Shown here in pieces: positions 26,060-36,600 of a stretch of 64,000 nt of DNA; within the stretch, counting starts at the first letter, position 1; every line of letters begins with the position of its first letter. Made by a program: the position numbers and the translations under genes. The stretch comes from Piper betle. Taxonomy: Eukaryota; Streptophyta; Magnoliopsida; Piperales; Piperaceae. The stretch spans positions 99,227 to 163,226 of the forward strand of contig JAURVB010002461.1 of NCBI GenBank assembly GCA_033002965.1. Reading direction: 5' to 3'. The notes under the pieces were generated by a model that was not told the origin of the DNA, did no database searches, and saw only the letters and a program-made list of their open reading frames with translations.

Positions 26060-27215
26060 AGCGAGACAAAAAATGTTTGTGCTCCTCGAATTAACACAAA
26101 CTTTGGTAGGAAAGAGTTTGGAGCGAGAAACGGACCAAAATCTGAGAGCGAGGCGACGGGGTGAGCGCGCCGGAGACTGGAAGCGGGAGGGGATGAGCCG
26201 GGGATCGTTTGAGGAGGCTGCCGCCGGAAAAAGATTTGGCGGGAAGGAGCATTCTTGTTGAATAATAATAATGTAAATTTTAATAATATAATATATTAAA
26301 AATAAATTCTAATTTTAAAGATAAATTTTAATTGAATAATATAATAAAATATTATGATTTAGTTTTTTTCAATTTTTTAGCATTTTGATTACTTAAATCT
26401 TTTATTTTTCATCAAAATATTTTTTCCTTTTTTATTAGTAAAAGGCTTTTCTTAATATTTTTATTTTTTAAGTTAGTCCAAATTAAAATTTTTTGATTTA
26501 ATTGCCGCTTGATTGTTCCTATAGATAAATTCAGGATAGGATATGGTTATATCCGTATTTAATTTGAATCTAAAATTCGAACTTGAAGTCAAACAGTGTG
26601 TATATATATATATATATATATATATTATTTATAATATTTATATTTTATCTAAACTTACAAATTTGACCTGACTAAAATAATATTATTAATATAATTTTAA
26701 ATATAATAAAAAATATCTTTAAAATATAATTTTATAAAATATTATTTATTTAGATGTAATAAGGATTAGATTACTACAAATTTATATCCCATTTATATAT
26801 TTTTAAATATATTATATATTTTAAAAATTGGAAATAATATAATCTAAAAATATTTCAATTTAAATATAATCGGGTGGGATACCGATCATATTTATGGATA
26901 TCGAAATCTTTCCTAATAGAAAAAATTGTAAAAAAATATTGCGTTGAAAAATGTAAATAAAGTCGACAGATCAGAGCCTCGTCAGATTCAGAATGGATCC
27001 TATCTTATCCATTAACGACCTCTTGATATATTTGAAGTTTAACTAAAGAAAAATAATCTAAGGCAATAGTAATAGCTGGCTATAAATAATTGGATCTACA
27101 TACATTCCAGAGAACCAGAGATTTTCCCTTCAAATTCCTCCCCAAGCTTATCTAATACCTCAGCTCTCAAGCCTTTTTGTTCGACAACGATCGTGGGCGC
27201 CGGGCGGCAAGTCAA
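26060..27215. repeat. Segmental duplication, right arm
   Basis: It starts with a scrap of CTF7 exon 2 that jumps straight to the CTF7 5' flank (gaattaac joined to acaaactttggtagg), so exon 1 and intron 1, about 345 bp, are missing. It continues through the intergenic block without the hAT insertion and ends in the promoter of the DUF26 gene at 27.3 kb. A TA microsatellite lies at about 26598-26624. Confidence 0.85.
27081..27090 (+). promoter_or_regulatory. Probable TATA box of DUF26 copy 1
   Basis: tataaataat lies about 235 bases before the ATG at 27318 and is preserved in the duplicated promoter at 25831-25840. Confidence 0.5.
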
Positions 27216-27317
27216 GGCCTTGGTATCAGAGAACTGAAGACAACTAGCACGGCAACTCCTCTCGACTTCATTGGGCTTGGCAGTACTACTGGACATGCAG
27301 CAGCGACTCAAAGAACC

Positions 27318-27848
27318 ATGAATGAGAAAATGGTTCTATTCCCTGTTCCTATTCCTCGTCTTCTTCAACTACCCCCAGTTTTTCCCTCCCAACCTCTTGT
27401 GATCACACTAACAACTCCGACCATATCACCACCTTCAACTCAAACGCCCGACCTGATCCGTTCCATCTCCAATATCCCACTCCACGCCCTCTACCAGTGC
27501 AACGACCACCTCTCCTCCATCGACTGCCTCGCGTGCTTCGAAGCCGCCATCGCCCAAACACGCAACTGCTCCGCTGGATACGACGTCGTCGCCTCATTTT
27601 TTGACTGCTTCCTCGGCTACGAGCGCACCAACTTGGTTAACGCCGATGGCGATGGCATCCCAAGCCTTCTTCCCATCACCGCCGACATCAGCAACACGAA
27701 GCAGACCATGGACCACTGTATTGCACTTGGTGGTAGAAGATTCATGCGGGAAGTCGGAGGTAGAACGCCTTCCCCACCTGCGGGGGACTTCGGCCAGGGT
27801 TCCCCGAATTGGAACTTCACCCACAACGCCACCACCCAACAGCCCTAA
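27318..27848 (+). CDS. Single-domain DUF26 (Gnk2-type) protein, copy 1, signal peptide scrambled
   Basis: DUF26/ginkbilobin-type cysteine-rich proteins are usually secreted; ginkbilobin-2 is an antifungal mannose-binding protein. This frame of 176 codons carries the diagnostic C-X8-C-X2-C at C61, C70, C73 and the later DCFLGYE that matches the DCFxxYE block of ginkbilobin. The tail is proline-rich (RTPSPPAGDFGQGSP). Compared with copy 2 at 35.3 kb, the N-terminal part is read in a different frame: the hydrophobic leader codons (ctgttcctattcctcgtctt) are out of frame and a compensating extra base occurs near acgccc (about 27445). The predicted product therefore starts with a proline-rich stretch instead of a signal peptide. 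It may still be translated, but secretion is doubtful. Confidence 0.72.
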   Translation: MNEKMVLFPVPIPRLLQLPPVFPSQPLVITLTTPTISPPSTQTPDLIRSISNIPLHALYQCNDHLSSIDCLACFEAAIAQTRNCSAGYDVVASFFDCFLGYERTNLVNADGDGIPSLLPITADISNTKQTMDHCIALGGRRFMREVGGRTPSPPAGDFGQGSPNWNFTHNATTQQP

Positions 27849-28072
27849 TGACGTTGAATGAACCTTCTCTGATTTCAACATTTGGGGTACATTCTTTTAC
27901 CGTAAAGGATAGAATTTTACCGTAAAGGATAGAATTGAAAGTAGAAGTGTAAATTAGGCATGTCTAAGAACATGTATGGATGTCTTGTTCATTAAGTCTT
28001 TGATATTGGATATATAAATACTCATAATCTTCTCATTTAATTAATGAAAAGTTCAATTGTTCTTGTGATATT
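27849..28072. other. 3' flank of DUF26 copy 1
   Basis: The first 50 bases match the 3' flank of copy 2 (gatttcaacatttggggta), so the duplicated gene unit included its 3' untranslated region. Confidence 0.6.
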
Positions 28073-30669
28073 TGTAACACCCCAACTTTGGTTCACGTTT
28101 GTGAATTGAATTGGCATATTACATGTCTCGATTAGGTCAGCTAATTCGAACTTAACTCGTGCGGATCTAATTTCGACGTCTTAAGATGTAGATATGATTT
28201 GTCATGCACGGATAAATGCATAAAACCTTAACATGAAACTACATGTAACCTACATTTCACATCATTATAATTATAATAAAAATTCTAAAATAAAACAGAT
28301 ATGGTCTCCCCTAATAGTGCAATTATGGGCACACCCTGTCTCGTGATTATTACCTACATATAGTATAAAAACACGTCAGTAACAAGTGTTACTGGTCCGG
28401 AAAATAAAATAACTATAACAAGCTGGCTATGAGAGCAAACTCTCATATGAAAGAAAACATTATATACTCCACGTGAACACTCTGAAGGGCACTACTGAGG
28501 AGCCACTGGGTTGCAGACCCGGTAGCATCCAAACTACTGATCTGCTGCTGGTACTGTGCCGCTCTCGGCACTTCTTTTTCAGTACTTCTCGTGAAACTTT
28601 ATCCTAAGCCCTCTCCTTACCTCCATATTTCTCCTGGCCTTGAGCACTAAGGCCGAGTACTCTCAGGCAGTCGCCTTTAGTACCCTTTGAACCACAAGTC
28701 CGGACATGCGCTGTACTAAACAGTACCCATAAACCTCCACGTTCTCCGGGTGTGAGGAACTCAAACGCGGAGTTGTCAAGATCCCTCGAGAATGGAACAG
28801 TCCGCTGGCACTAATCCAGAGCCCGCTTTGACTATCACGACATCCTCTGCATGGTACGTGCAGTCGATTTCTCCATCTCTCGTCTCACAAAACACGAAGA
28901 CTATATATCTGAGTTAAGTAGGGAACATAATAGCAAACGCCACTGTGGTAATCCTGTTCGAAATCTGTCAGGGATCCAATAAATCGAAACATCGGACAAT
29001 AGATAAAGATACAATAAAAGATCATAAAAGAGAGAAGTCCTAACGGACCTGGTAGAAACTCTAAGCGTGTCATCGCGCATAGGCAGCGAGCTCCTACTCC
29101 GTACCTACACATCAAAACTAAATACTAACGCCCGCTAACTAAATGATGCATCAACTCAATGAATATCACACACAACACCATCATCATCCATCACAATGAC
29201 GAATCAAATAATCATAAAAGTAATTAATCCTAACTCGTCCTATTCATACCAATTTTACTGTGTTTTTCTAAGTTATCTCGTGATCACTTATCATGCTGAG
29301 ACTCGATCTACCTCATTAGATCACTTACTATTCATTCGCAATTACCCAAATCATACAATCATCCCTTTACTCATAATTAGGCATTACTCATGACGGTTAA
29401 TCAAATCTAGCATACTGTGCTAACATTCATCATGACAACTAGTTCATTCTAGCATGCTATGCTAACAATCATAATCAATTTTAAATAACTCAATCGGAGG
29501 TAATTATACCTCGCGTAGTCGGCAATCGACGACGGCTAGGGTTTTGTCGCGTGTCTCGGAGCTCAAATTCGGCGCTCATCAGTGTCCGAAGCTAGATCGG
29601 GCTCGACTGGGTGAGCCCCGCGGAAGATCCGGTGAATTCCGGCGAATTCCAGAAACTTCCGGTTTTCCGACGGTTTTCGGCGGTTTTCTGGCAGCTTCCG
29701 GCAGTTTTTCGGCGATCGTCGCTGGCAGCGTCTACTGGCCGGAAAGTGGTCGTGTTGGGTACCCTTGGAACCGGCTCGGCGAGCCGACTCATCTACAAGG
29801 TCGACGCAGCCAACGGAGGTGGCGGCTCGCCGGAAAATGCATAAAACTGAGCCGGCGGTGATGGTGGCTAGATCCGGCCGGCCACGGTGGCGATGGCCTC
29901 CGCTCCGGTCGAGGAAGGTCACTGGAGGGCTGAGGGTGCTGAGGCGACGGACCGATCTCGGCGGCGCTGGTCGCCGGCGGTGCGAATCGAGCGACGGAAG
30001 CGCAACGCGGGCGCAGCGTCGCGGCGTGGCTTCCTCGCATCGCGGCAGCCCGATGGGGGCCGGACTTGGTCAAGGCAGCACGGCGACGTCGTCGTGGGGC
30101 TAGGCGGCGACGATCGGCAGTCGGTCGGGCGTCCACGGCAGTGGCGGCGACGCGCACAGTGGCGGCGCGCCGAGGTAAGGATCGGGGAAGAAGGCATGGG
30201 GGAGAAAAAGACTCGATGGCAAACTCATAAATATTACTTGATTAGTCTCTGACTCGAGTCAAAAATAATATTTAAGTCGTAAAAAAATTCCAAAAAATAT
30301 GGGAAAAATCCCATAAAATCAAACAACACCAAAACATCATAATGATATGCTCTAGAACTATCAACCCACCTAAGATGCCCGTAATACGTCCTAATGCTGT
30401 AAACGACCTAAAACTAATTCTACGATCCATTATATAACATAATAATAAAAAAAATGAACTACAAACTCTCATATATTCCGATAACTCATTCTTTTCTACT
30501 GTGTTCATGACGTTATCATTATATACTTGGGTACACATGACCCTCATGGCTCATACACGAAACCGGCGTCGGCTCAGTACACGTGTTTTGAAACTGACTT
30601 GACTCAAAAATAACAGTCGAACCGACCGGTTCTGAATATAAAACCCTTACTCGAATTGTGGGTTTTACA
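28073..30669. mobile_element. Probable 2.6 kb solo LTR (Gypsy, Tekay/Del-like)
   Basis: It begins tgtaacaccccaac and ends gtgggttttaca, the TG...CA form and opening typical of large plant chromovirus LTRs. It is flanked by atatt (28068-28072) and atatc (30670-30674), a 4/5 target duplication. The right half (29.5-30.2 kb) is GC-rich and produces long overlapping open frames on both strands that look like no protein; this is composition, not coding. No internal retrotransposon domains or second LTR are present. The class is inferred from ends and length. Confidence 0.6.
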
Positions 30670-31079
30670 ATATCACAGCAGTAAGATCTGCATTTTCGCT
30701 TCTTTCTTTCTTGATTTAGAGCAACATGAATCTACTCTCGACGGCAAGGATACTCTGTCTCCACGGCAGATGTTTGGCAATGCTCCATTTCATGCATTGT
30801 ATTTGTACTCTGTTCTACTCATAGGCAAAGTACTCTTTCTAGTGATATTTTCTGTTTTTCTAGTCAATATCATCAATCTATTATTTTAGAACCAATTATA
30901 GACTCATCCTTTGTTAGATCCTGTTATGTCATAATATTGGTTTTTTACTTATAATTTTTAACAAATTACTTGACATCCAATTGCATCCAGTTCAATGACT
31001 TCATAATATTTGATAAAATTTCTCTATCTTATTCATATTCATGTCCCTTTCTATGTTAGCAAAGAATTTTATCATGTAA

Positions 31080-32130
31080 GAATCTCATATTATTAATCTC
31101 ATTGAATCTCAAAGATGTATTAAATTTTTGGATAGAACAATTTTTGCACCATCTCAAACTATACTTTATCAATTGCCTGATTTTACTACTCAATTAGTGC
31201 CAAATCGAGATTATTTTGCTTTGAACAGAATTGATAAGTTGATTAAATGTTGGATAATAGGCAACTTGAGCGAAAAAATTTTAGCTCAAGTTATTAAAAT
31301 TGACCTTGTTGCTTATATTTGGAATGCATTAAAATCCAAGTTTATTAAGGCAACAATGGATAGAGAACTTGCTCTAAATCATCAAATGCAAGTTGTTAAG
31401 CGTAAGCAATGTGATTCTCTTAATGATTATTTGAGTAAGTACAAAATAATCTGTAACGAACTTACTACAATTGGAAACCCATTAACTAATGATCGAAAAT
31501 CATTTTGGATACTCAATGCACTGGGAACAAACTATCAGATGTTTACAACCATGATTCTCTAGCCTCCCTTACCTGTCTACTCTGAAATATTGTCCATGTT
31601 GCACAATTATAAATCACGCATAATCCTTCATGCAGGATCAGGATCAAATGTTGTTTCTCAAGTGGCATTTGCTGCACATAAAAGTCATAAAACCAAGTAC
31701 TCATCACAAGGTTTTTCCTGTTATAAAAGAGAATTTGCTCCTGCAACACATGATTTCACAAACAAATTATGTCAATCTTCCAACAATGTGGCATTTACTC
31801 CTAACCAACCAGTGCGCAGCGAGGAAGAATTAAAAGAGGCACTTAAGCTTTTCAAATCAGTTTGTCAAATATGTCTAAAACATGGACCCAATGCTCATAA
31901 ATGTTTCAAAAGATTCAACAAGGACTTTAGAGTACCAACTCTTCAATCTGATACCAAAGATGTCCAGTGCTCTTCAAATAAATACGTTTGATATTACTCA
32001 ATGGCTCCCTGATTAAGGTGTGCCATCTCACATGACATCCTCTCTTAATCTCTTTGATACCTATGCTACTTATCCTACTGCTGAAAGTGTATTAGTTGGA
32101 ACGTAATCCTATAGTCCTCTGGGTCCACAT
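31080..32130 (+). mobile_element. Copia gag-protease fragment, decayed
   Basis: The frame from about 31110 reads a Copia-type gag (LDRTIFAPSQ, then AYIWNALKSKFIKATMD, LNDYLSKYKIICNELTTIGN) with a stop at 31562. It resumes as SEEELKEALKLF and a zinc knuckle CQICLKHGPNAHKC. The protease site follows as WLPD-stop-GVPSHMTS near 32010, where WLPDTGASSHMTS would be expected. There is no 5' LTR and no integrase directly downstream. An integrase fragment of similar type lies at 35.9 kb and may come from the same insertion. Confidence 0.75.
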
Positions 32131-34139
32131 TGTTATCAGACATAATATTTTTATTCAATTCAGGTATATTCCTACCTTGAAAATAAACTTACCTTCATCG
32201 TACTCTTCAAATGAATTACTCATTTATCTTCAATTTTGTACTTCTGACTATTGCTAATTATTATATATCTAAATTCACTCTTGATAAAATTACAAAATCA
32301 TTCTTTGTGAGAATTATAATAAAATGAAGTAACTGAATCAATATATCATGTACCTGTTTTATAATTATTATAAATAGATAAACAAATTTTCCCTGTATGA
32401 CCATTTATAACAGTAGCTACATTCTTAGCTCATTCAGGACAACCTTCTATTTACATGTCCTTCCTTATCACAAATCCAACAAGTAAGCTTACCTTTGAAT
32501 TTTCCCTTGGATTTAGAGCACCCTCGATTCTTAAGACCTCTACTTTGACCTCTTCTTCTTTCTTTGTCCTTACCTTGTCCACTGACAAAGTTGTACCTGA
32601 GATGGACGGTGTGCTATCTACCATGCGCCTCTTCATTATTTCCTGATTCAAGATTACACTTACACTTCATCAAACTTAGTTGTTCTTTTGATACACTACT
32701 TATCGATGTAATTATCGTATCTCAACCTTCTGGCAAAGAACAGATGAACATTAAAGATTTAATATCTTTAATATCTTCATTAAAGGTCATCTCCATAAAT
32801 TCAAGTTGTGCCCAAATTTTATTGAAATCATTCAAATAATTAGCAAGAAATTTACCTTTGGGCATCCTTTAATAAACAAGTTTCACCAATAAAAATAACC
32901 AACTATGTCTATTTGGAGACATCAAATACCACCGACTATGTTAAACACAAACGGACAATAACTAATGCTTGCCTATCCAACAAGGCCCACTCCTCGGCTG
33001 ACATCATTTCTAGGTTGGTACCACAAGCGGTTGATGTAGTTACTTATTGTATAAATGATCTTCAATATACATCCCCCACCATTGATAATTTATTCCATCA
33101 CATTTTTCAATCTGCCCAGCTTCAAAGTGTCTGTCAAGACTCTAACTTAAATCAAGATCCGATTAAATGAGACTCAAATTTTCTATAGACGGCGCCAATT
33201 GTTGAGAAAAATCCTCAAAATTAAAGATCAACAACAGTGAATACAAGATATTTATTAAAAAATAATGTCTGAGAAATAAGATAAAAAAATAAAAGAACAG
33301 AGATTAAATGTGAAAAACCCTCTTTTTCTTAAGAGTCAAAAACTAAATATCAACAACGAACAATTCACTACTTTAACAAAAGATTACAGCCATCAGCCAT
33401 CAAACATATAAGATTACTCACCCAACCTATATAACTAAGATTATAAAATTTATCTATCTCAATACTATGTATAAGATTAAACTAATAAATAATATTTTTT
33501 CATTTTTTTATCTCTATATTCCTTTTTATTTCTCAGTTATATACGCGGGGCGGCGGCTGGGGGGGGTTGGAAGGGCGCGGCCGGGGCCGAGGGGGAACCG
33601 GGGTGGGGGCGCCGCGGCGCAGGCGGCTGGCGGGGAGGGCGCCGGCGGGGGCGGGAGGGAGGCGGCGGGATGGGGGAAAAACGGCGCTTGGGGAGGGTGG
33701 CGGGCAGCGGCAGGCGGGGGCGACGGCGCTTGGGGAGGGTGGCGGGCAGCGGCAGGCGGGCGAGGGGGCCGCGGCCAGGGGGCGCCGGCGGTGGGGGACG
33801 AGGGTGGTCGACGGGCGGACGGGCGCGAGCGGGGCGGCGGGCAGACGGGCGCGAGCGGGCGGCGGGCGGTCGGGCGGGTCTTGGGCGGGTCTAGAGGCCT
33901 ATCAAATCTGGGCCGCTGGATTTCAATCCAGCGGCCCAGATTTGGCACCGCATGGTGCGCTGCCAAAAGAGGGCAGCGCACCATAGATTGACTGTATATA
34001 TATATATATATATTTTAAGGCTCTTTATCTTCAATAGTACAACAAGCAGTCCCCTCTAATTAATGTCTCAAGATTTTTTTGGTATTCCGAATATGACAAT
34101 GAATTATGTATTATTAATATTTATAATTACAAATATTAA
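32131..34139 (-). mobile_element. Truncated Copia element, minus strand: 5' LTR, PBS and gag
   Basis: Reading the minus strand, an LTR (34139 to 33200) ends ...ctcaaca and is followed at once by a PBS-like attggcgccgtc. A decayed Tnt1-like gag comes next (INYQWWGMYIEDHLY, FLANYLNDFNKIWAQLEF, DIKSLMFICSLPEG) with a zinc knuckle CWICDKEGHVNR near 32450. Stops and frameshifts are frequent and the element fades out near 32130, where it meets the oppositely oriented fragment. The LTR is the same family as the solo LTR at 61035-61673, and is split by a GC-rich block at 33541-34010. Confidence 0.75.
33541..34010. mobile_element. GC-rich insertion with terminal palindromes inside the LTR
   Basis: Alignment by eye to the LTR at 61 kb shows LTR sequence before about 33540 and again from about 34011, so this block is extra. 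It is extremely GC-rich, with a 42-bp unit repeated twice (33681-33764). Near its right end are two perfect hairpins: a 19-bp stem with a 2-base loop at 33904-33943 (gccgctgga arm) and a 12-13-bp stem at 33953-33983 (ggtgcgctgcc arm). A TA run follows. Long frames on both strands are low-complexity Gly/Arg/Ala/Pro products of the base composition. The element class is unknown; hairpins near one end recall Helitrons but the required ends are not evident. Confidence 0.55.
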
Positions 34140-35296
34140 TGTAGCTCTCAAACAAGATGTACAAAAATTTAGTCTACTCGTGTTTTTATTGAAAAAAGAC
34201 AATCTTCAAATAAAAATTATTTTAAGATCATAAACAAACACTTGGTGACTAGTAGTTATAGAAGCTTTAGATGGTGGTGTTTTTAGTACATTTAGAGAAA
34301 CATTGCCAACCCAATTAGTTGGATTACACGGCATGAGATTCTTTTCTTCCTTCTCCTCTTGATATTTTTTTATTTTCTTTAAATTGTAAAGTTATGAACT
34401 TGAAATGCTCACCACCAAAAGATAAATTGCCAACACCCGCCTTCTTCATATGCACACCTGTGCATGAAGCGTTTTCGAAGTAAACCTGTCTCCAAGTCTT
34501 GGCCAATTTGTGACGTGAAGATAGTCTGAATGAAAATATTAATATTACAGCCACATCTAGATAATAAGGTACAGCGTATGTGATCTTGGCCAATTCGTGA
34601 CGTGAAGATAAGGTACGGCTGATATAGTTGATGTGATCTATATTTTTTATTTAGAATAAATTAATTAATTGCACTATTCAAAATTTATAAAAATAAATAT
34701 AAAAAAATAATATGGGTATTTAATTATAAATTTTTAACTCAGCCTAATACTTTTAATTTTTTTATTTTAATTATTAAATTAATTGTAATAAAAATTCATT
34801 TTAAAACACCTTAAAGCTAATATATTTTAAAAATCTAAAAACAAGTTATTTTGATGTTAAAAAAATAAAAATTTTATCAACATGCTAATTATGAACTATA
34901 CTTTTTATACATATAAACCTTATTATATAAAACCTATTAAAAAATATTCAAATTAGAAGCTTAATTCAAATAAACAAGGTATAACTCATTCTATTAAAGA
35001 AGTCAACGGCGCACAAATCTTTATCCTCCCCGACCTCAATTTTCAATTCCACAGAATCCGAGATTGAAAATTTTTAGAAATGTCTGTTATATACGCTTAC
35101 AGAGACGCCATCAACCTAACCGTTGATGATAAAAATTATCCAACGGTGAGGCTTGTGGCGCGTGTACGAGCACTTGTAGTAGACGTCTCCAAACTCCTGC
35201 TCTCCGAGATTTCCCTTTCTAATACCCACCCCTACCACCTTAGTTGCCGGACGGCGAGTCGTGGCTACTGGACATACAGCAGCGACTCAAAGAACC
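34140..35296. other. AT-rich spacer and upstream region of DUF26 copy 2
   Basis: No gene is seen to about 35000. From about 35240 the sequence (ggctactggacatacagcag) matches the leader of DUF26 copy 1, so the homologous unit begins here. The far-upstream promoter is not the same as that of copy 1. Confidence 0.5.
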
Positions 35297-35809
35297 ATGA
35301 ATGCGATAATGTTTCTGTTCCTATTCCTATTCCTATTCGGCAGTTTTTCCCTCCCAACCTCTTCTGTTCAGACCATCAACTCCGACCATGCCACCACCTT
35401 CAACTCAACCCCCGACCTGATCCGTTCCATCTCCAATATCCCCCTCCACGCCGTCTACCAGTGCAGCGACCACCTCTCCTTCATCGACCGCCTCTCGTGC
35501 TACGAAGCCGTCATAGCCCAAACACGCAACTGCTCGGCTGGATACCACGCCTTCGCCTCATTTTGTGACTGCTTCCTCGGCTACCAGCGCACCAACTTGG
35601 TCACCGCCGATGGCGATGATGCTATCCCAAACCTTCTTCCCATCACCGCCGACATCAGCAACATGAAGCAGACCAGGGACCACTGTATTGGACATGGTGG
35701 TAGAAGATTCATGAGGGAAATCGAAGGTCGAACGCCTTCCCCACCTGCGGGGGACTTCGGCCAGGGTTCCCCGAATTGGAACTTCACCCAGAACGCCCCC
35801 ACCCCCTAA
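35297..35809 (+). CDS. Single-domain DUF26 (Gnk2-type) secreted protein, copy 2
   Basis: 170 residues. The start at 35297 gives a strong signal peptide (MNAIMFLFLFLFLFGSFSLP), unlike copy 1. The DUF26 domain follows: C56, C68, C79, C90, C92 and C130, with AVIAQTRNCSAGYH and CDCFLGYQ aligning with ginkbilobin-type proteins. The second cysteine of the C-X8-C-X2-C core is replaced by arginine (R65), which would remove one conserved disulfide. The region before the core is shorter than in ginkbilobin, and the C-terminal tail (TPSPPAGDFGQGSP) is extended and proline-rich. Role: probably extracellular, possibly defence-related by family; activity with R65 is uncertain. Confidence 0.75.
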   Translation: MNAIMFLFLFLFLFGSFSLPTSSVQTINSDHATTFNSTPDLIRSISNIPLHAVYQCSDHLSFIDRLSCYEAVIAQTRNCSAGYHAFASFCDCFLGYQRTNLVTADGDDAIPNLLPITADISNMKQTRDHCIGHGGRRFMREIEGRTPSPPAGDFGQGSPNWNFTQNAPTP

Positions 35810-35879
35810 TGACGTTGAATGAATTTCTCTGATTTCAACATTTGGGGTACGTTCTAGGCTATCATCTTAAATTGAACTA

Positions 35880-36600
35880 TTAGAGATATTAATGATAGAG
35901 ATATTAATGATGTTATATCTGATGTTCCTTTCAACAAAAGTTTTTCACATGAAAAATTCAGATATTTTATTATTTTTATTGATAATTATATTATGTTTAT
36001 ACGATTCTATCTATTATAGAATAAATCTGACTTCTTTACATTTTTCAAATTATTTGAGAAAATTGTTGATTGGCAATTTCTGTCAAAATAAAATGTCTTC
36101 AGATGATGAAGGGGAGAATTTACAAATTATGTTCTTCAAATATATTTGGCAGGAATTTTGCATCAAGTAGCATATCATTATACTCCTAAACAGAATGAAG
36201 TTGCTGAATGAAGACACAGATCTATTGTAGAGACGGGCTTAATTCAATTATTTCACAGCAAAATGTCAAGTTAATTTTAGGTACATTGTTTCCAAATTGC
36301 TGTTTATATGCTCAATAGAAGACCACTATCTGTTTTACCAAATAATTTATCTCCATTTTTCGAATTGTTCAAAAAGAGTGACTATTCCTCCTTACGAGTG
36401 TTTGGTTGTAAGTGTTATCTATGTCTTCGAGCATACAACACTAATAAGTTTCGGTCACATTTTCATCCGTATGTGTTGTTAAAGTATAAGACATCTTATA
36501 AAGGTTATATGTGTTATAATCCTTAGACCAAAAATTTTATATATCAAGATATGTGATTTTTGATGAACCAAGTTTTTTCATTTGCTGTCACCGGTCATAG
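35880..36600 (+). mobile_element. Copia integrase fragment, decayed
   Basis: In changing frames one reads FRYFIIFIDNY, then IHQVAYHYTPKQNEVAE, VETGLIQLFHS, VYMLNRRPLSVLPNNLSPFF, KKSDYSSLRVFGCKCY and TSYKGYMCYNP, the order of a Copia integrase core and C-terminus. Stops break it repeatedly. It starts right after the 3' flank of DUF26 copy 2. A possible PPT-like tggggg stretch near 37005 could mark the start of its 3' LTR. Confidence 0.75.

Noticed and set aside
29544..30252. Several long overlapping frames on both strands in GC-rich DNA
   Set aside because: All frames are open because stops are rare in GC-rich sequence. The products are low-complexity and match no family, and the stretch lies inside the 2.6 kb LTR-like block.
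33904..33983. Hairpins read as a transcription terminator or riboswitch
   Set aside because: The setting is plant nuclear transposon DNA, so bacterial-style terminators are not relevant.
33467..33991. Frames of 139-174 codons rich in Gly/Arg or Pro/Ala
   Set aside because: Product of extreme GC content and tandem repeats in the inserted block; open on both strands at once.
35080..35568. 162-codon frame overlapping DUF26 copy 2
   Set aside because: Wrong frame across the clear DUF26 gene; its proline/leucine-rich tail is a shadow of that gene.
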